Source: Capitella teleta | Taxonomy: Eukaryota; Annelida; Polychaeta; Capitellidae | Reading direction: 5' to 3' | Assembly: GCA_000328365.1 (NCBI GenBank) | Contig: KB309082.1 | Location: 38,793 to 102,792, forward strand | Length of the DNA: 64,000 bases | Shown: positions 25,825 through 39,400 of the stretch, piece by piece | How the letters are laid out: the number at the start of each line of letters is the position of its first letter | How positions within the stretch are numbered: the first letter of the stretch is position 1 | Notes under the pieces: generated by a model | The model's input: only the letters and a program-made list of their open reading frames with translations | Told to the model about the DNA's origin: nothing | Database searches by the model: none | Made by a program: the position numbers and the translations under genes

Positions 25825-26164
25825 CAGATAATATTATGTAATGTTGAACAAGACATCTGATTAATTCTCTTGAGAGAAATGAATCGCTCATGACGTCACA
25901 ACACCCCACCATAAACCCTAGGGTACTAAAGTTTTATCAACTCGCAATTCCATTTAATGTTGAACAAATCAATGAATTGTCTCAATAACGCTATAATACT
26001 TGTAACACACACATGATTAGGTTGAAAATCATAACGCATAAACATAATCTTAACGTTGCAATCGGTCAGCTGAGAATGAGATAATATTGACTCGAACAAT
26101 CTACCATACATTGATACATAAATTGGCAAAAATACTCAATTATATACATTAATGGGGTTTTTTA

Positions 26165-26166
<2 letters not shown>

Positions 26167-26208
<42 letters not shown>
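26167..26208. repeat. Poly-T tract
   Basis: More than 40 consecutive T. It could be a retroposed poly-A tail on the minus strand, but no element adjoins it. Confidence 0.95.
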
Positions 26209-26209
<1 letters not shown>

Positions 26210-26540
26210 TTAAATTGAGTGAGAATCAGTCGATTCAAACGTCTTGTGATCAGTTATTTACCCTATAACTCAAGATGCTAATGATTTATCAAAATTTTCC
26301 GACTCGAGGCGACGCAGTTAAATCGTTTGTGTTGATCCGTTACTATAGCAACCTTTTTTGGTGGGTCGCCTCGTGGAATTCTCAGGATGTTATGACGTCA
26401 TTCACAGCTCCACAGGATATTACTATTTTGCGCTGAAATTATTAATTATGGTTGATCTCCAAACAACTGAAATGATAGACGACATCTATATCATCACGTA
26501 AGAGATGAAATATTATCTTCTTTGCATGTCGCACATAAAA

Positions 26541-26546
26541 TTTATT
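26541..26546 (-). terminator. Candidate poly-A signal for the DGK gene
   Basis: AATAAA on the minus strand about 890 nt beyond the kinase stop codon. It was the only canonical hexamer I noticed at a plausible distance. The true 3' end may differ. Confidence 0.25.
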
Positions 26547-26868
26547 GATGAAAATCACACCGAAAATGTACGTGGGAGAAAAATTTGAATAGAAAGTGCT
26601 TAAAAGGTCACATGTGTCAGAAAGTGCATAATAATTAGATAACAATTGAAAGATATATAATTAACTCACTCTATTTTACTCACTGAGTCACTCACTCACT
26701 CACTCACTCGCGGAAGATATGCAGACATTTGTATTTTGTGACATGTTAGGTCACTTATTCGGCAGATCACAGAGCGAAGGTCAAGGTTAGGAAAATAGAC
26801 GATGCAGAATAACTGTGGTTGGATAAGGCAACTCAGACGACAGAGAGGAGGAAGTTGCTGATATGCTC

Positions 26869-26911
26869 AGGAGGAGAAGAGGAGGAGGAGGAGGAGGAGG
26901 AGGAGGAGGAG
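26869..26911. repeat. (GGA)n tract
   Basis: Purine-rich GAG/GGA repeat in the presumed 3' untranslated region of the kinase gene. Translated as poly-Pro on the other strand, which is not coding. Confidence 0.9.
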
Positions 26912-27431
26912 GGGCAAGAGGAAGAAGCAGAGTCGTAGCAACACAGTTTTGCAAAAAACACACAATGTTATCACAGGAGAGTTTCGGAAAAGGAAAAAAA
27001 AAATGAGAGAAAAACTGTACAGGTTTTGTACAGGTACAATGAGTGTTGTTTGGTACTGTTAACATATTTATCTTCTGTAATAAAATCGGAAAAAAAAAGA
27101 ACAACCTTAGTTTATATCAAGCAATGTTTGAAGCGGTTAAGTATCGGCAAATGCCCCGTTAACTAGTTTGATTAATGGTGAAATTCGAGACATAACAGAG
27201 CACCAATGAGGAGAAGGAGGAGGGGTGGAGGGGGTGGAGGAAGAGGGGAGGTGGGGGCAAGCAAGAAAGAAGGTGCGTTGCACATTGGAAATGTTGACGT
27301 TGGTTGTATCTCTCAAAATGGAATGCGTTTGGAGATAAATGCATCTGGCGATGGATCCAAGAAAAGTGTTTGAGCAAACAGATGAGTGTCAGAGGCCACG
27401 TGACCTGCTGCAGTTAAGGGTCAGGCAGGGG

Positions 27432-27484
27432 TCATACGGCCGTCTCCTGATCTTCAGAGACGACTAATTGCAACTGCTCTTGGC
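27432..27484 (-). CDS. DGKZ/DGKI: DGK exon 29 (C-terminal PDZ ligand)
   Basis: Encodes [16 protein letters not shown] and a TGA stop at 27432-27434. The terminal E-T-A-V is identical to human zeta and iota, where it binds PDZ domains of syntrophins and other scaffolds. Confidence 0.95.
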
Positions 27485-30400
27485 CTGTGAAGACACAATA
27501 GGTAGAAAGCGAACGAAGGAGATTGAGGAGAGTTGACTGACTCTGCAGGTAGGCGGCCAGCTCCGTGTCTTCGGCCTTCAACGCCTGCGAACGTGGCGTG
27601 TTACCCTGTGTGGAGATGAGTGAGTGCAAGCGTCGGCTCAGTGCATCGCACTCACCTGGTAATCAGCCCTGGTCAACGAGGCCCCTGCCGCCACCAGCAT
27701 GCAGCAGATGGTTCGACGCTGATACCATGCGGCCTTATGCAGTGCTGTTTGAGCTCTACGAAAACAAAAGGTGTCCTATTGCGACGAGGAGGAAACAGGG
27801 AATGTGGCAGCACTTACTTTTCATGATCGATCATGTCCAATATCACAGGGGGTGCTGAAATGAACTATAAATTGCTGACAGCCAAGTACGCATGCGCCAC
27901 AGACCTTGCTCTATGAGATACTTGACGACATCCTTGTGGCCGAACCTGGCCGCATGATGCAACGCGGTCATGCCGTACTGATCCGTGGATAACAGGTTCA
28001 CGCCATTCTGGTGAGCTTCTATGACCTTGACAGGGGACACAGGGAACTCTCGTCAGTCTTATCAGTCTACAGGCAGCGCTCTCACTCACCTTGGGAAGAT
28101 CGCCTTTCTTTGAGGAGTCGATCAGAACTGGAGAGAAGAGAAGAAGAAGTTGATTACGTAATTTGGCAACTGACCTTTCATGTAACGCCAAACGCAACGC
28201 TTCATGCAACCCATCGCGTCAAAACTGAACCGTCAACTAACTCTTTGGCGTGTACACACCATCTGTCGCGACGGTGTTCTCAGCGACACCTGACACAACT
28301 CTGACCTAAGGTCAAGCTTTCTTCTGACCTCAGCTTCGACGCAGGTGGCTTCATCCTACGCAACTTTTTTTCTTTCTTTCTTTTTGGCTTGTCCAACAAG
28401 TCTCTAATTGGTATGCCCCCTCATTAACCGACCACAAGCAATTAACGTGACTAATTAACACTCCATGAAGAATGGAGCTAGTTTTTTTGATAATGAATTA
28501 GGATTACGTAATGAGATGTCCGACCTTTTTCTGGTGACGGGGTGTGACGACCTTCGTGAAAGGGAAGATGATGCTGATGTGCCAGGAGGTGAGAGGAGGG
28601 ATGAGGCGAGGAAGAAGAGGAGGAAGAGGAGGTCTGTTGAAGGTCTTGCGTCGGGGAGTTCGGTTCAGAGCTGAAAAACAAATTTCGGTTCTATAATCGT
28701 GTCTTGAAAAGTTCTAGGGGAAAATCGTCAAAGTTAGAACATCCAAATCAAAATTGTATCACAAACGAGAGAAGGGAAGAGGGAAAAGGAAGATGAAAAG
28801 GTAAACATCCAAAAAAAAAATCCACAACACACAAAAGGGAAACCAGACAGCCAAATGGAGAAAAATTTACAGAGGGCGCAACAACCAACAGACATCCAAG
28901 AAAGAGAGAGAAACAGCAGGAGCATGCAGAGGGCATGACCTGTTGTTGGAGCCGGGCGTCGGAGGAAGCAAGAGGATTTCGCGGCTTTCTAATCGCGGCA
29001 GAGTGACGCTTTCGTCCCTATCAGACGTCATAGACCTGTAGATGGTCCAAGTAATTCACACAAAAAAGCATCAGATGAAAAGAGAAGTGGAAGAGAGAAC
29101 CAACCCGGGGGATTTGGGGGGCGTGACGGGCATGGAGAAGGTCATCTTCACTTGGCCCTCCCCGTCGCAGTTTGTCGTGTCCTGCACGATGACGGCGGTA
29201 GGTGGCGCCAGCGTGTTGTGGCTGCGGTTGTTGGAGAGACGCTGTAGTGGTTTGTGTCCGTTAGCGAAAGCCTGCAGGCAAGATTCACTGCGAGCGGCCA
29301 GGCTGTAGCAACTGCTTTGGTTCATCGATGAAGCCATGCTGCCGTTCAGGCTCTGATGCATGAAACTGACGAGGATATCCGGATCGAGGATGTAGAGATC
29401 CTCCGAGGAGATATCCGTGACGTAGTGCAAGTGTTCCTGGCCACGGTCGATCCGGAAGAATCGCTCAGCGGTCGTGGCTGAAGGAGAAATGACGTCATTC
29501 ATGAGAGACTGGTTCAGCGAATCAACTCACAATCGACGAAACACCAGTTCTCCGACAGCTGAGGAGCAGCGCCTCCGAGACTCTGTGTTGTATCCTGCGG
29601 AGAGGAGGAGGACATCGTGGGTGAAACAGAGGGGTTTGTAGGAAGAGGGAAACCGACCTCTTGCAGCTGGTTGATGTGGCGTCGAACTTGTTCCAGATCG
29701 GCATCATTCTCCACCACAATGATCCCCAAAGGAACGGCTGAAGAAGAAATTAGTCAAATTACACTCGCATCGCAGTAGAGGTCAATGCCCTCACAAGCTT
29801 CTCTGAGCTTCTCTTTGTCGTAGTGCAGGGCCTCGTAGTCAGCCATACTGATCCTACTCACTTGCACTCGGAGTCGCTCTGCAACCGCCGGAGGGCTGAA
29901 ATGTAGTCACCATGAGGATATAAGCCGTCATGAACTATAATAATATATTCCCAAAAAGTTCAAATAACTAATTCAACGACAATGTTTTACACGATATCGA
30001 GTAAATTGATACGCGGATTAATCATCAGTTATTATAATTATAGGCACAGACAATGGTGGAGATATGAAACAGTGACATGCGCAAATCAATTAAAACCTTC
30101 AAACCGAATATAACGTTAAAGAAACTCTACACTAGATGCATTGTGGGAAGGGTTCAAGCATGGGTCAAATGTGATGAGAGATGGATTACTTACTAGTAAA
30201 AATATGGCAAGCTATAGAAATGAAAGATATTGAAGAAAAGATTGATCGTTATAGTAAAAGAAATCATGCGCTTTGTGTGGGGATATTGATTGCAATAAGT
30301 ATGGTAAAGGAAATCATGCATTGACGAGTGCATGGTGTGTGATGGGAGGTGCATTGTGGGACGAGGACTGAAACCTCATTTCATTCATCAGTAATCAAAA

Positions 30401-33400
30401 TTCCATATTTTTTGTTTTAAGTCGGCATCACAATTTTTGTCGGTTGAAACTTTAAGAACCAACAGGCAACCACGTTAATCACTTTGCAAAAAAGAACCCC
30501 ACTGTTAGCTCATAATTAATTAATTGGGAATGAAGAGTTAGATTTAAGAGATTGGGAGGGGGCCAGCTACCTCCGCAGGGTATAAGCCTTACACCTGGGT
30601 AAACAAAAAAACCTGATTCATTTTATCATAGAGAAGATTTTCACACATTTTGTTTTAAACAAAACTGGATTCTTGTTTCTTTTTCAAATATTGGTGCTAA
30701 GTGAGAAATGGGAACTTTTTATTTCTACGGGTGATGAAGAAATGAATGCACAATGAATTAAATAAATAATAATAGATAAAATAAATATCCCTCCCCGGTA
30801 GTATAAGGGTAAATTTCAGGGGAACAAAAAAATATTGTGCGTTCATTTACTACGAATACATGCGAGATTTTTCTTCTTGCAAAGAAACGAAGAAGAGTAT
30901 ATTTTGGAGAGGAGGAAGTGCAAATTAGAGGAGGGATGAAATGGACACTCACTCGTTTCCGATGGGCACAGAGCCCCTACGCTTCGGTTTCTGCACCATG
31001 TTCGCTTGATTCTGCAGGAAAATTCGCACAATTGACGGCTGAAGTCGACACGGTTCACCGTCGACCTGCATCGGGATCGTCTTATACGTCGTCAATCTCA
31101 CGTTCTGACATTGCATAACTCGCTCGCCGTGACCTCCGACTTGTAACGCAGCCTGTAACACAAAGGTCAAAAGGTCATTAGTGCTCCACAGATCTCACTT
31201 ACCAGACCCGCAGCTGTGAAACCTATAACTTCCAAGTATCCGTCATCGTGGCGCTGAGGTTCGAAGTTGGTGGCACTCAAGCTGGGGCTTCCCCACGGGG
31301 CGGTCCCAGCCGCATATCTGCAGAAATCCAGTTAATTTCAAAAATAAACGATGAGTTATATTACTCACTTTTGAATATTTAAAAACAACAAACAGTGAAG
31401 CTTCAGTTCCCGGATTTTCGGCGTGACATCCACACCGTCACACTGATATAATGACATGGAAATATAGTTAGCAAAAACTCAGTTGAATCAGCTGTTACCT
31501 CGACGTGGATGTGGTCTGCCAAATCTTTCCAGCTTCGCTTCAACACATCTTTGCCTCCTGCCTGTGAAATGAAAAGGTGAAATGAACATATGGTCCGGTG
31601 AGGTGTCCAAATGTGACTCACTCCGGCGTAGAACATCTTGTTCTTGAATCGGCTGTTAAACTTCTCGGGGTTTGCCTCTGCAGAACAGAAGAGCGCAGGT
31701 AAACAAAATATTCCGCAAATATGCACACAGAGTTAATTTGATTGTTCTCCAAAATGTCCTTTATAAACAAATTAATTTACAATACCATACGCATGCCACA
31801 AGAGAACTCAAAGATATTCATGCGACAACGAGAACTCCCAACACCAAAGTAGCACATATCACGCAAACACATGAGCAGTAGCATTGATCAAAAACCACAA
31901 TATATACTATATATAGTATATCGAAACGACAGAGACACAGGCAGACAACTGATAGAATGATAAGTGCTCCGTTTTGCACCTCTGGATTCGTGGAATTCTA
32001 AAGTGACATTGGCATCGGAGCCGAGACTGAAGTAATTGTTCATCACGTCAAGCGGAAGCTTCTGGAAGTTCTGCGCATCGTCTTGCGAAGAATCCGGATC
32101 AAACTCCGGGTGAGGTTCCAGTTGAAGCGACCATCTGAGAGAGAGGGAAGAAATGGCATTAGATCCAGAAAGGAAAGACATCCGGAGGGTCCGCACGCAG
32201 GAGAACTGCAAGAGAAAGAAACATCGCTGGTCAGCTGGTTAGCTGGTCATTACCTCTGGACTCGTGAAACTCGACGGCGACCATGGCGTCGGAACCGAGG
32301 CTGAAATAGTTGTTGAGGACATCGAGAGGCAACTCGGAGGACACGTGCTCCGAGGGTATGTGTTCATCAGGTGTTTCACGTGGAACATCAGTATTTGGCT
32401 TCACTTGCATGGCCCATCTACGTACACAGTAAAAAAAAATCACCACCGAGAAGGAGTTATCGCTTTTAGCACAAGAGTACAAAGGTGTGGGTTCTCTTCT
32501 TTTTTTACACCAAAAACAGGTTTAAACTACCGCCATGAATTAGGAAAGCTTCAGTGAGTCAATTGTTGCTTTCGAATGAAGTCATCAAAAATTCAGACCG
32601 CGATCGTTACAGGCGGCGGCCGCTCGTTTGTCAAGGAAAAGAAGAAGCAGTGTGATGCCACAGAATGCCACGAAATGCCATAGATCAGGGCTGCAGGTCC
32701 CCCCGTTCTTGCAACTGTAGGACGGCGTTTTGTTTCGTCAAATATTCATGCTTAGTGAAAAGAAAGAGTCGGCGTCGCATTTCATTAAGCCCGCATTTCT
32801 GTCGAGCTTTTTTTGGTGTTCGCGACTGCAATTATAGTCAACAATGGCGCAGAGAATGAATCCATTCAGCATTGCGAAGTCCATTTTTCATTTACGCTGA
32901 ATTCAATGCATAAGTCATTGTGAGGTTGGTCTCTGTAATCCAGTAGCCTCAACGCTGGTTAACACTATACAAATGAACCATATACGAAACGGGTTAAAGC
33001 CAAAACATGTAGCAATCTACGGCCAGATTGCTTGATTGGACAGAGCGTCGTTATTTAGTAGGTCTATAGCAATCGCAATAACAAACTCATGGCAAAAGGA
33101 CAAAAGGTATACCGATAAGTGTGATCAAAACATCCAGCCGAACATTATAAATGAAATACTGAGATAGGTAAGATAAAGACTGACCTGTCCAGTTGAACAA
33201 CTTGACCGTCCTCAACGCTGCATAGTATTTTTGATATCGGTTCGTCAGTGTAACCCTACGAAGAGTGGGAAATAAAAAAAAAAGTGCGTTATGATAATCT
33301 GCAATGCACTCGAAGGTGGTCTTGATTCGGATCTGCGATCAAGGTCAGAGTCATTACGTCACAAATAGAAGAAGGGTGCTAGGTTCATCTCATAATATCT

Positions 33401-36400
33401 TTAATCGGATCATGCCTCCGCAGCCTAGAATGTGCTAAAAATAGCCCCAAGGGTCTAAGCACCATTCGTAAATATAGAACGGTTATCAATTCAAGAGGCA
33501 AGGTCAATCAGGAATCCAGGATGAATCGATGCTGAGANNNNNNNNNNNNNNNNNNNNNNNNNNNNNNNNNNNNNNNNNNNNNNNNNNGTACTGGTTGACA
33601 TGCTTATCTTGCTCTTATCTTGCAGCGGAAATGCTAGTAACTCACCCCTCCCCAATTGAGGGTTCTGGCCAGGTCATTGCCGGTACCCAGGGGGAGGATG
33701 GCGACTGGGGGATGTGGAGAGATCCCGAGGCTGTCAATGGTCGACAGGATCCAACCTGCAGTACCGTCCCCTCCGCAAGCTAAGATCCGCAAATTGGGTA
33801 CTTTCTTGTACAATTCCAGGCTGTGAAACACACCAAAGGTTAAAGAACACGCAAAGCTAATGTGCGAAGAACTCACGCCATGCGAGGTCCATCCTGGGAG
33901 AGGTCAAAGACCTGGCGCGGGTTGAGCAGCCACTGGAACTTGTGCATGAGTTTGACACCTTGATTGCCTCCGCTCTTTGGGTTGATGAAGACGAGGAGAG
34001 GTTTCATGTGTGGGGAGGGGATTGGTTTGATGATGAAGGGACGGTGTTCGCCGCCACCCCCCACCCCCTGGCTCTTGCGCCGCTTCAGCGACGCCTTTTT
34101 CTTCTTGCGAATGGAAGATTTGAAGGAACCCTGCAACGCAAAACAATCAGTGGATTCATGACCCAAGAGTGGAGGTGGTCACGGAGTTCCCGTCACGCGG
34201 GTGACAGCGAGAACTAAAGCGACATGTCGTAATTTTATGGGCGGGATATGGTCGGTCGTTAAGGAGCACCATTTGCGAATTATTCGCGAAGCCGAGAGTC
34301 CGATCCCCGGGGACACGTTCGGCCCGTTTTATCGCTTGTTGCGTTCGAGTTATGTCCACGAACTTCGCTCCATTAAAAGCGAAGGATGTCTGCTGCGAGG
34401 TGCCTATATAACCCGGAACAATGCAAGATGCGGAAGACACGGAAATCGAACTGCACGGCTATGAATAGAATCAAAAGGAGACCGAGAACAATACATGGAA
34501 ATAAGAATCTTCAACTCAACACTTTGGGCGCTTCATCGCAGTGAACTCTAGCCGCGAAGATTGGATGCACAGCATGAAGGAAGCCACTTGACGGCGGCCA
34601 TATTGCTCTGCCTCTGATTCTTTTTAGGTCGCTTACAACACTTAATATTGCTGTACGCAGTATTGGGGCTATACAATATCGCCACGCGAAGGCATTTCAA
34701 AGACGACGACGCCGAAGAGAATTCCGCGAAATGTATACGAACTTTTCTCGGAAGTTTGATGATCCAAGAAGGCGGTATGATGATGCTGGCGTGGATTCCC
34801 AGGGTGCACTGCTCCTCTATCTGCTGCAGCATGAAGCAGCTGATTTTGTTATGGTAGGCCGCTTTACACCACGAGCAGCTGATGGCTATGATTTCCTGTA
34901 ACCATGACAACAGACGACATGCATAAATTAAGTCACGATCCTCGGACGATATTAATTGCAGCTAATACATTAATACATGATTAAAGGGATTCGTTGATTA
35001 AATAACTTATTAATTGCATCAACTACTGACATAACTATCTCCAACCGGACGGTGGCATATCTGAACGTTGCATGCGGAAATTAGAAAAGAGAATGCAGTT
35101 GCCAGTAATTATGAATAAAATAAGAAAGCGAATTGGTCTGACCTTGCTTTGGAAGGAGAAACCTTGCTTGAATGACTGGAAATCAGACGGAAAAACAGAC
35201 AGATATGAAAGCATGCATCTCCAAAGGTCACTTCCGCAAATTGAGAACACAGCAAGATGACAAAATAATAGAGTGGGGGTCTCAGCTGCCTCGTGGCCCT
35301 GCACAACACCCCCTTCCCTCCTTGCACTGGGGGAGATTTAGAAGAAGAACCAAAAAAAACAAAACCCCTGATTAAAGAACAGAGCACACCCAGCAGAGGC
35401 GCGGGAGAGGGGCCATAGAGACGGTTCAGATAACCCAAGGTCTATTAGGAAGATGGCGCCCCCAGATACGTCGCCGGTGGATATTTCAGAAATCAACATC
35501 CGGCGACTGTTGCCACGTGTCATTGAGGCATGATGGGATTGATGGGCGATAGGATCAACCCACCTTGCCACACTGTTTGCATTTGCCCTCTTGCCTCCGT
35601 CGGTGTACCCAGTGATGTCGCATGAACGTATTCTGCCAGAGAAAACATATAATTCAGTCATAATGGACAACGATCCATGCAACATGCAACCTCCGGGAAA
35701 TATAACCTCATTCATTATGTACGTGTATAGTCACGAAATACGGGATATTTCCTGTTTCCGGTGCTTCGGTTTGTGTGTATACTGTGGCAATAAATATGAC
35801 GATTTTCTGGGGCCCGTTACGGCCGCAATAAAGAGATTGCGAAGAAGCAAGACGTCTGGATCTCGAACGACGTCATTGCTCTGTCGCCATGGTAACTACT
35901 ACCAAGGGAGCTTTTTTTCTTAGGCTCGAAATGACGGCTAATAGTTCCGCATGTGCTGGCAACACTCACTTCGCGGTAATTCCTGGGACCGGCCTCTCTG
36001 AAAGTTGGTTTACATCGGAAGTTGATCTGCAGGAAAGAAAGGAGAGTGATCAAGAAGGGCAGAACGGCGGATGGCTGTGGGCAACACCGGTGTTGGGTTG
36101 TGCGATTAATATTAAAGTCAATGACACTCCGAGCAACGCTCAGATTTCACAGGCCGAATAAGGAGCTTCTATAGAGCGTGGTGTACGATATAATATGTAA
36201 TCTTACTATCCTCCTAACGACGGTCGTATTGCTATCAAATTATGCATATAATTGCATATAAATATGCAATGCATGTGTAAATAGGACACGGAACAACGGT
36301 AAAAAGAAAAAAAAAATCGCCTCTGAGTTGTTTCATAATCGGATAACATATTGTTGGGCGAGACAGGAGAACTGGGTTACCCCTTGTCCTGTTATGCAAT

Positions 36401-39400
36401 CAGCTCCTTGTTTAATCATCTCGGATTTGGGATTATCGTAAGAAGAACTCACCCTCTCCAGCTGCGACATGCAGCCGCTGTGTACGAGAATCTTGCAAGC
36501 AGCGCACTTCTTTCTTGTGCCGACTTTCTGCAAAATTGAAAGAGCATATAATGCATTAGTACAGTGCACCTGCTGCATGACATTGACAGCGGGATATATG
36601 CAAGGGGTCAAAGGGTCAGATGTCAGCGGAATTGAAGGGTGAGTACTGCTATAAGCCGCATTGAGCCGACTTTCAATTCGTCCAAATTCCATCACGGTCA
36701 ATCCACTTTGCAACTCGTCTTTCGTCCCTTACAATATGCATAGCGTCCGACGTTGTCGATTTCGCCCTCAGCGCTGCTTTCACTTTAAGAAGGGTTAGTT
36801 CATTTCAGCTTCGTCCTCTTTTTCCATTTTCGCTGGCATGAATAGAAAAGAGGCGCGTAAGCCGTGGGGTAATTCTCCGCCGCTCAACCCGCTTGTATTC
36901 CCCGGGGTTTCCCCTCTCAGCTGTTCCTCTGAACAGAACAGCCTCCGACATGGACATAAGATCAACGTCCTTCGAGTCAGCACACAGTTAACGAACATGA
37001 AGGAGTCGTTCTGCGTGGTTCGCTGATTGCCGCGTGATTGTATGCACCGCACGAGAACATACAGCGTTGATTACGCGTATCAATATCTGAGATGTTTTAT
37101 CAAACACGCACATCTATTAGGCCGATTAATGGATGACTAAGAGCAGCGTCTAATACCCTCCCCCTCTCACGTACCGTGCAGTCTGCTTCGCCGACGTAGC
37201 AGAAATCGCCGGAGACATTGGTGTCGATCCACGTGTGCTCACTGTTAACGGCATTTTCCTGGAAAACCAATCAACGTCGTTTATTCATTTTAATCATTAT
37301 CATTATTTTATTAATAATAATAATATTATTATTATTATTTTTGTTTAACAAAATTATGATACATATATAAATAATGCTATATTACGTATATAGGAGCCAA
37401 ATATTGGAAGGCATAATTACAGCAAACGTTTCATTCGAGATATTCGAACGAGGCCGCGGTACACGATTCGATTCGAGGCATATTTGGACAATTCCCTGAG
37501 CATCGATCTACTCTACCTACCCAAGAACAGCGGCATCATATCGGACGGACAGGCACCGTATTTATAAACAGAGCACAGTATTCAATTGGGGTTCTCCGCT
37601 GTGAATGCAGGCATTGGAGCCAGCATTTAGCAAATGCGATAAACACGGCAATAGAAGAAGAAGCCATGGCCGATTGCAATCGCAAATAGGCTGAATACGA
37701 GTGAATAGGCATCGCAAATATTTACGCTCAGGATATCGGAAGAACAACAGCCTGGAGGAGAAAGAGGAAAAAAAGTTTGCATTCAAGGGAAGGATCAGAG
37801 GGCTTGGATTAGGGATCAGGGATTACCAGGAAGATCTTGCAAGATTATCCCGGGCTATGAAAGGCTATTTTGAAGATGGATAGGGGAGCCGGGGAGGTCT
37901 CTCCAACTCCCTCATCCCCACTGCTCTCCCTCGAGTCCCAGATATGAAGGCTCGTCATGCGCTGTAAGGGTTTGCGCGGGAGATGATAAAGAGGTTTGAG
38001 GTTGGTCCCTAAGGGCCAGGGGCCTTCATCCTTTTCTCCTCATGTCAACCGCAAATGCCAGTCAGATAAATAATCGCAGATGCCTGCTTATTCGTCATAA
38101 TTGCGAAGTCGAGAGAATAACTACATCGAAGAGACTAGATCGCAAGACCCACCGTCCAGTCAACCGTCGATTTAAGCTCCTTCTTCTTGTATCCATACTC
38201 GGCATGTTTCGGGTGGAGGAGGTTGTTATTTTCTTGCTGATAACTCTTAGATATGGCTTTCCTGGAAATACAAATAAGGGGTAAATATTAACATTGAGAT
38301 ATGGCATGCGGTGATAAGGGTGTCTTCGCGAGGGACGTTCATAACATGACCTCCGCTCGCCACGAGTGTGTGCATGTGGAATGAGGGCCACAATACGATG
38401 GGGTGCGATGGTCACTTTAAAGAGCAGTGGCAGTGTAGTGCACGTGCACTGTTGACATCCGATCCCACGCTAATTGCGGCCCTCACCCCTACCCCCTTCG
38501 AACCCTATTCCTCAGAAACCGAGCACATGTACAGCACAACTAGGTCACATGACGCAAGGTAGCATGGGCTCGAACCCCAGCAGCAAACATCAACAACCAT
38601 GTGTCGTTATATTCATATTCACAAGTTAAATGCATGGTTCAACTGCATTAAAAGTCCTTACTCGTCGTCACCAGCACCGACGTCATCGTCGTCCTCATCC
38701 GTGTCGTCATCGCGAAGTTTCTTCGAGCGATTTGAAATACATGAGAATATATCCATAGCCAAACGAAAAGACCGAATCGACGCTGCGACCACTCACTTCA
38801 ACCTCATATAAATCCAAGGAACACGCGGAAATAGTGAAGCAAAATAATCGATCAGAGTTCGACCTAAGAGTAATGTCTTTAAGCCAGAACAAACAGACAG
38901 AAGATTGTCACGATTGTATGACGCGGAGAGGGTAAAAAGAGGCCTGTGATGCTTATAGACACGACTACGGAGGAGATATCAACAGACGATGCATTGAGGT
39001 ATGACACCAGTGCACGCTATCAGCGAATATCGCCGTGTTCCGCATGAATCACTATCATCTAACACAGGTAAATCAACAAAGATGTTATATTAGCAGGCAA
39101 ACAAGGATTGGCGCATATATATAAATTTATTTATATACGGAAGAAGGGAAACCCAGAGATTTGTCGCTCGTTTTCATGGGTCGTGTACCCATAACTCGAA
39201 ATCTAGGCCACCATAATATTGACCTCAAGTAGCTTTATGGAGAGGCAGGTAGTATAGGACTACATGCCCCCTTTAAAAGTAACCCTTAAAAGCCTGTTGC
39301 TACACCACATCTGCGTGGGGCGTGCACACTGATTCTCAAAAGGGGGCTTACGTCACGAGAACTCAACAGGAAGAGAAAAAAAAAAAAAAAAAAAAAAAAT

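Noticed and set aside
26787-27104. Minus-strand frame with poly-Pro
   Set aside because: Produced by the (GGA)n tract in the presumed kinase 3' untranslated region.
28734-28936. Hydrophobic Cys/Phe-rich frames between DGK exons 22 and 23
   Set aside because: They lie wholly within an intron whose boundaries are fixed by matching phases on both sides.
38660-38730. Acidic frame ([14 protein letters not shown]) with a GTAAGG donor, as an extra DGK exon
   Set aside because: Its entry and exit phases do not fit between exon 1b and exon 2 or between exons 2 and 3.
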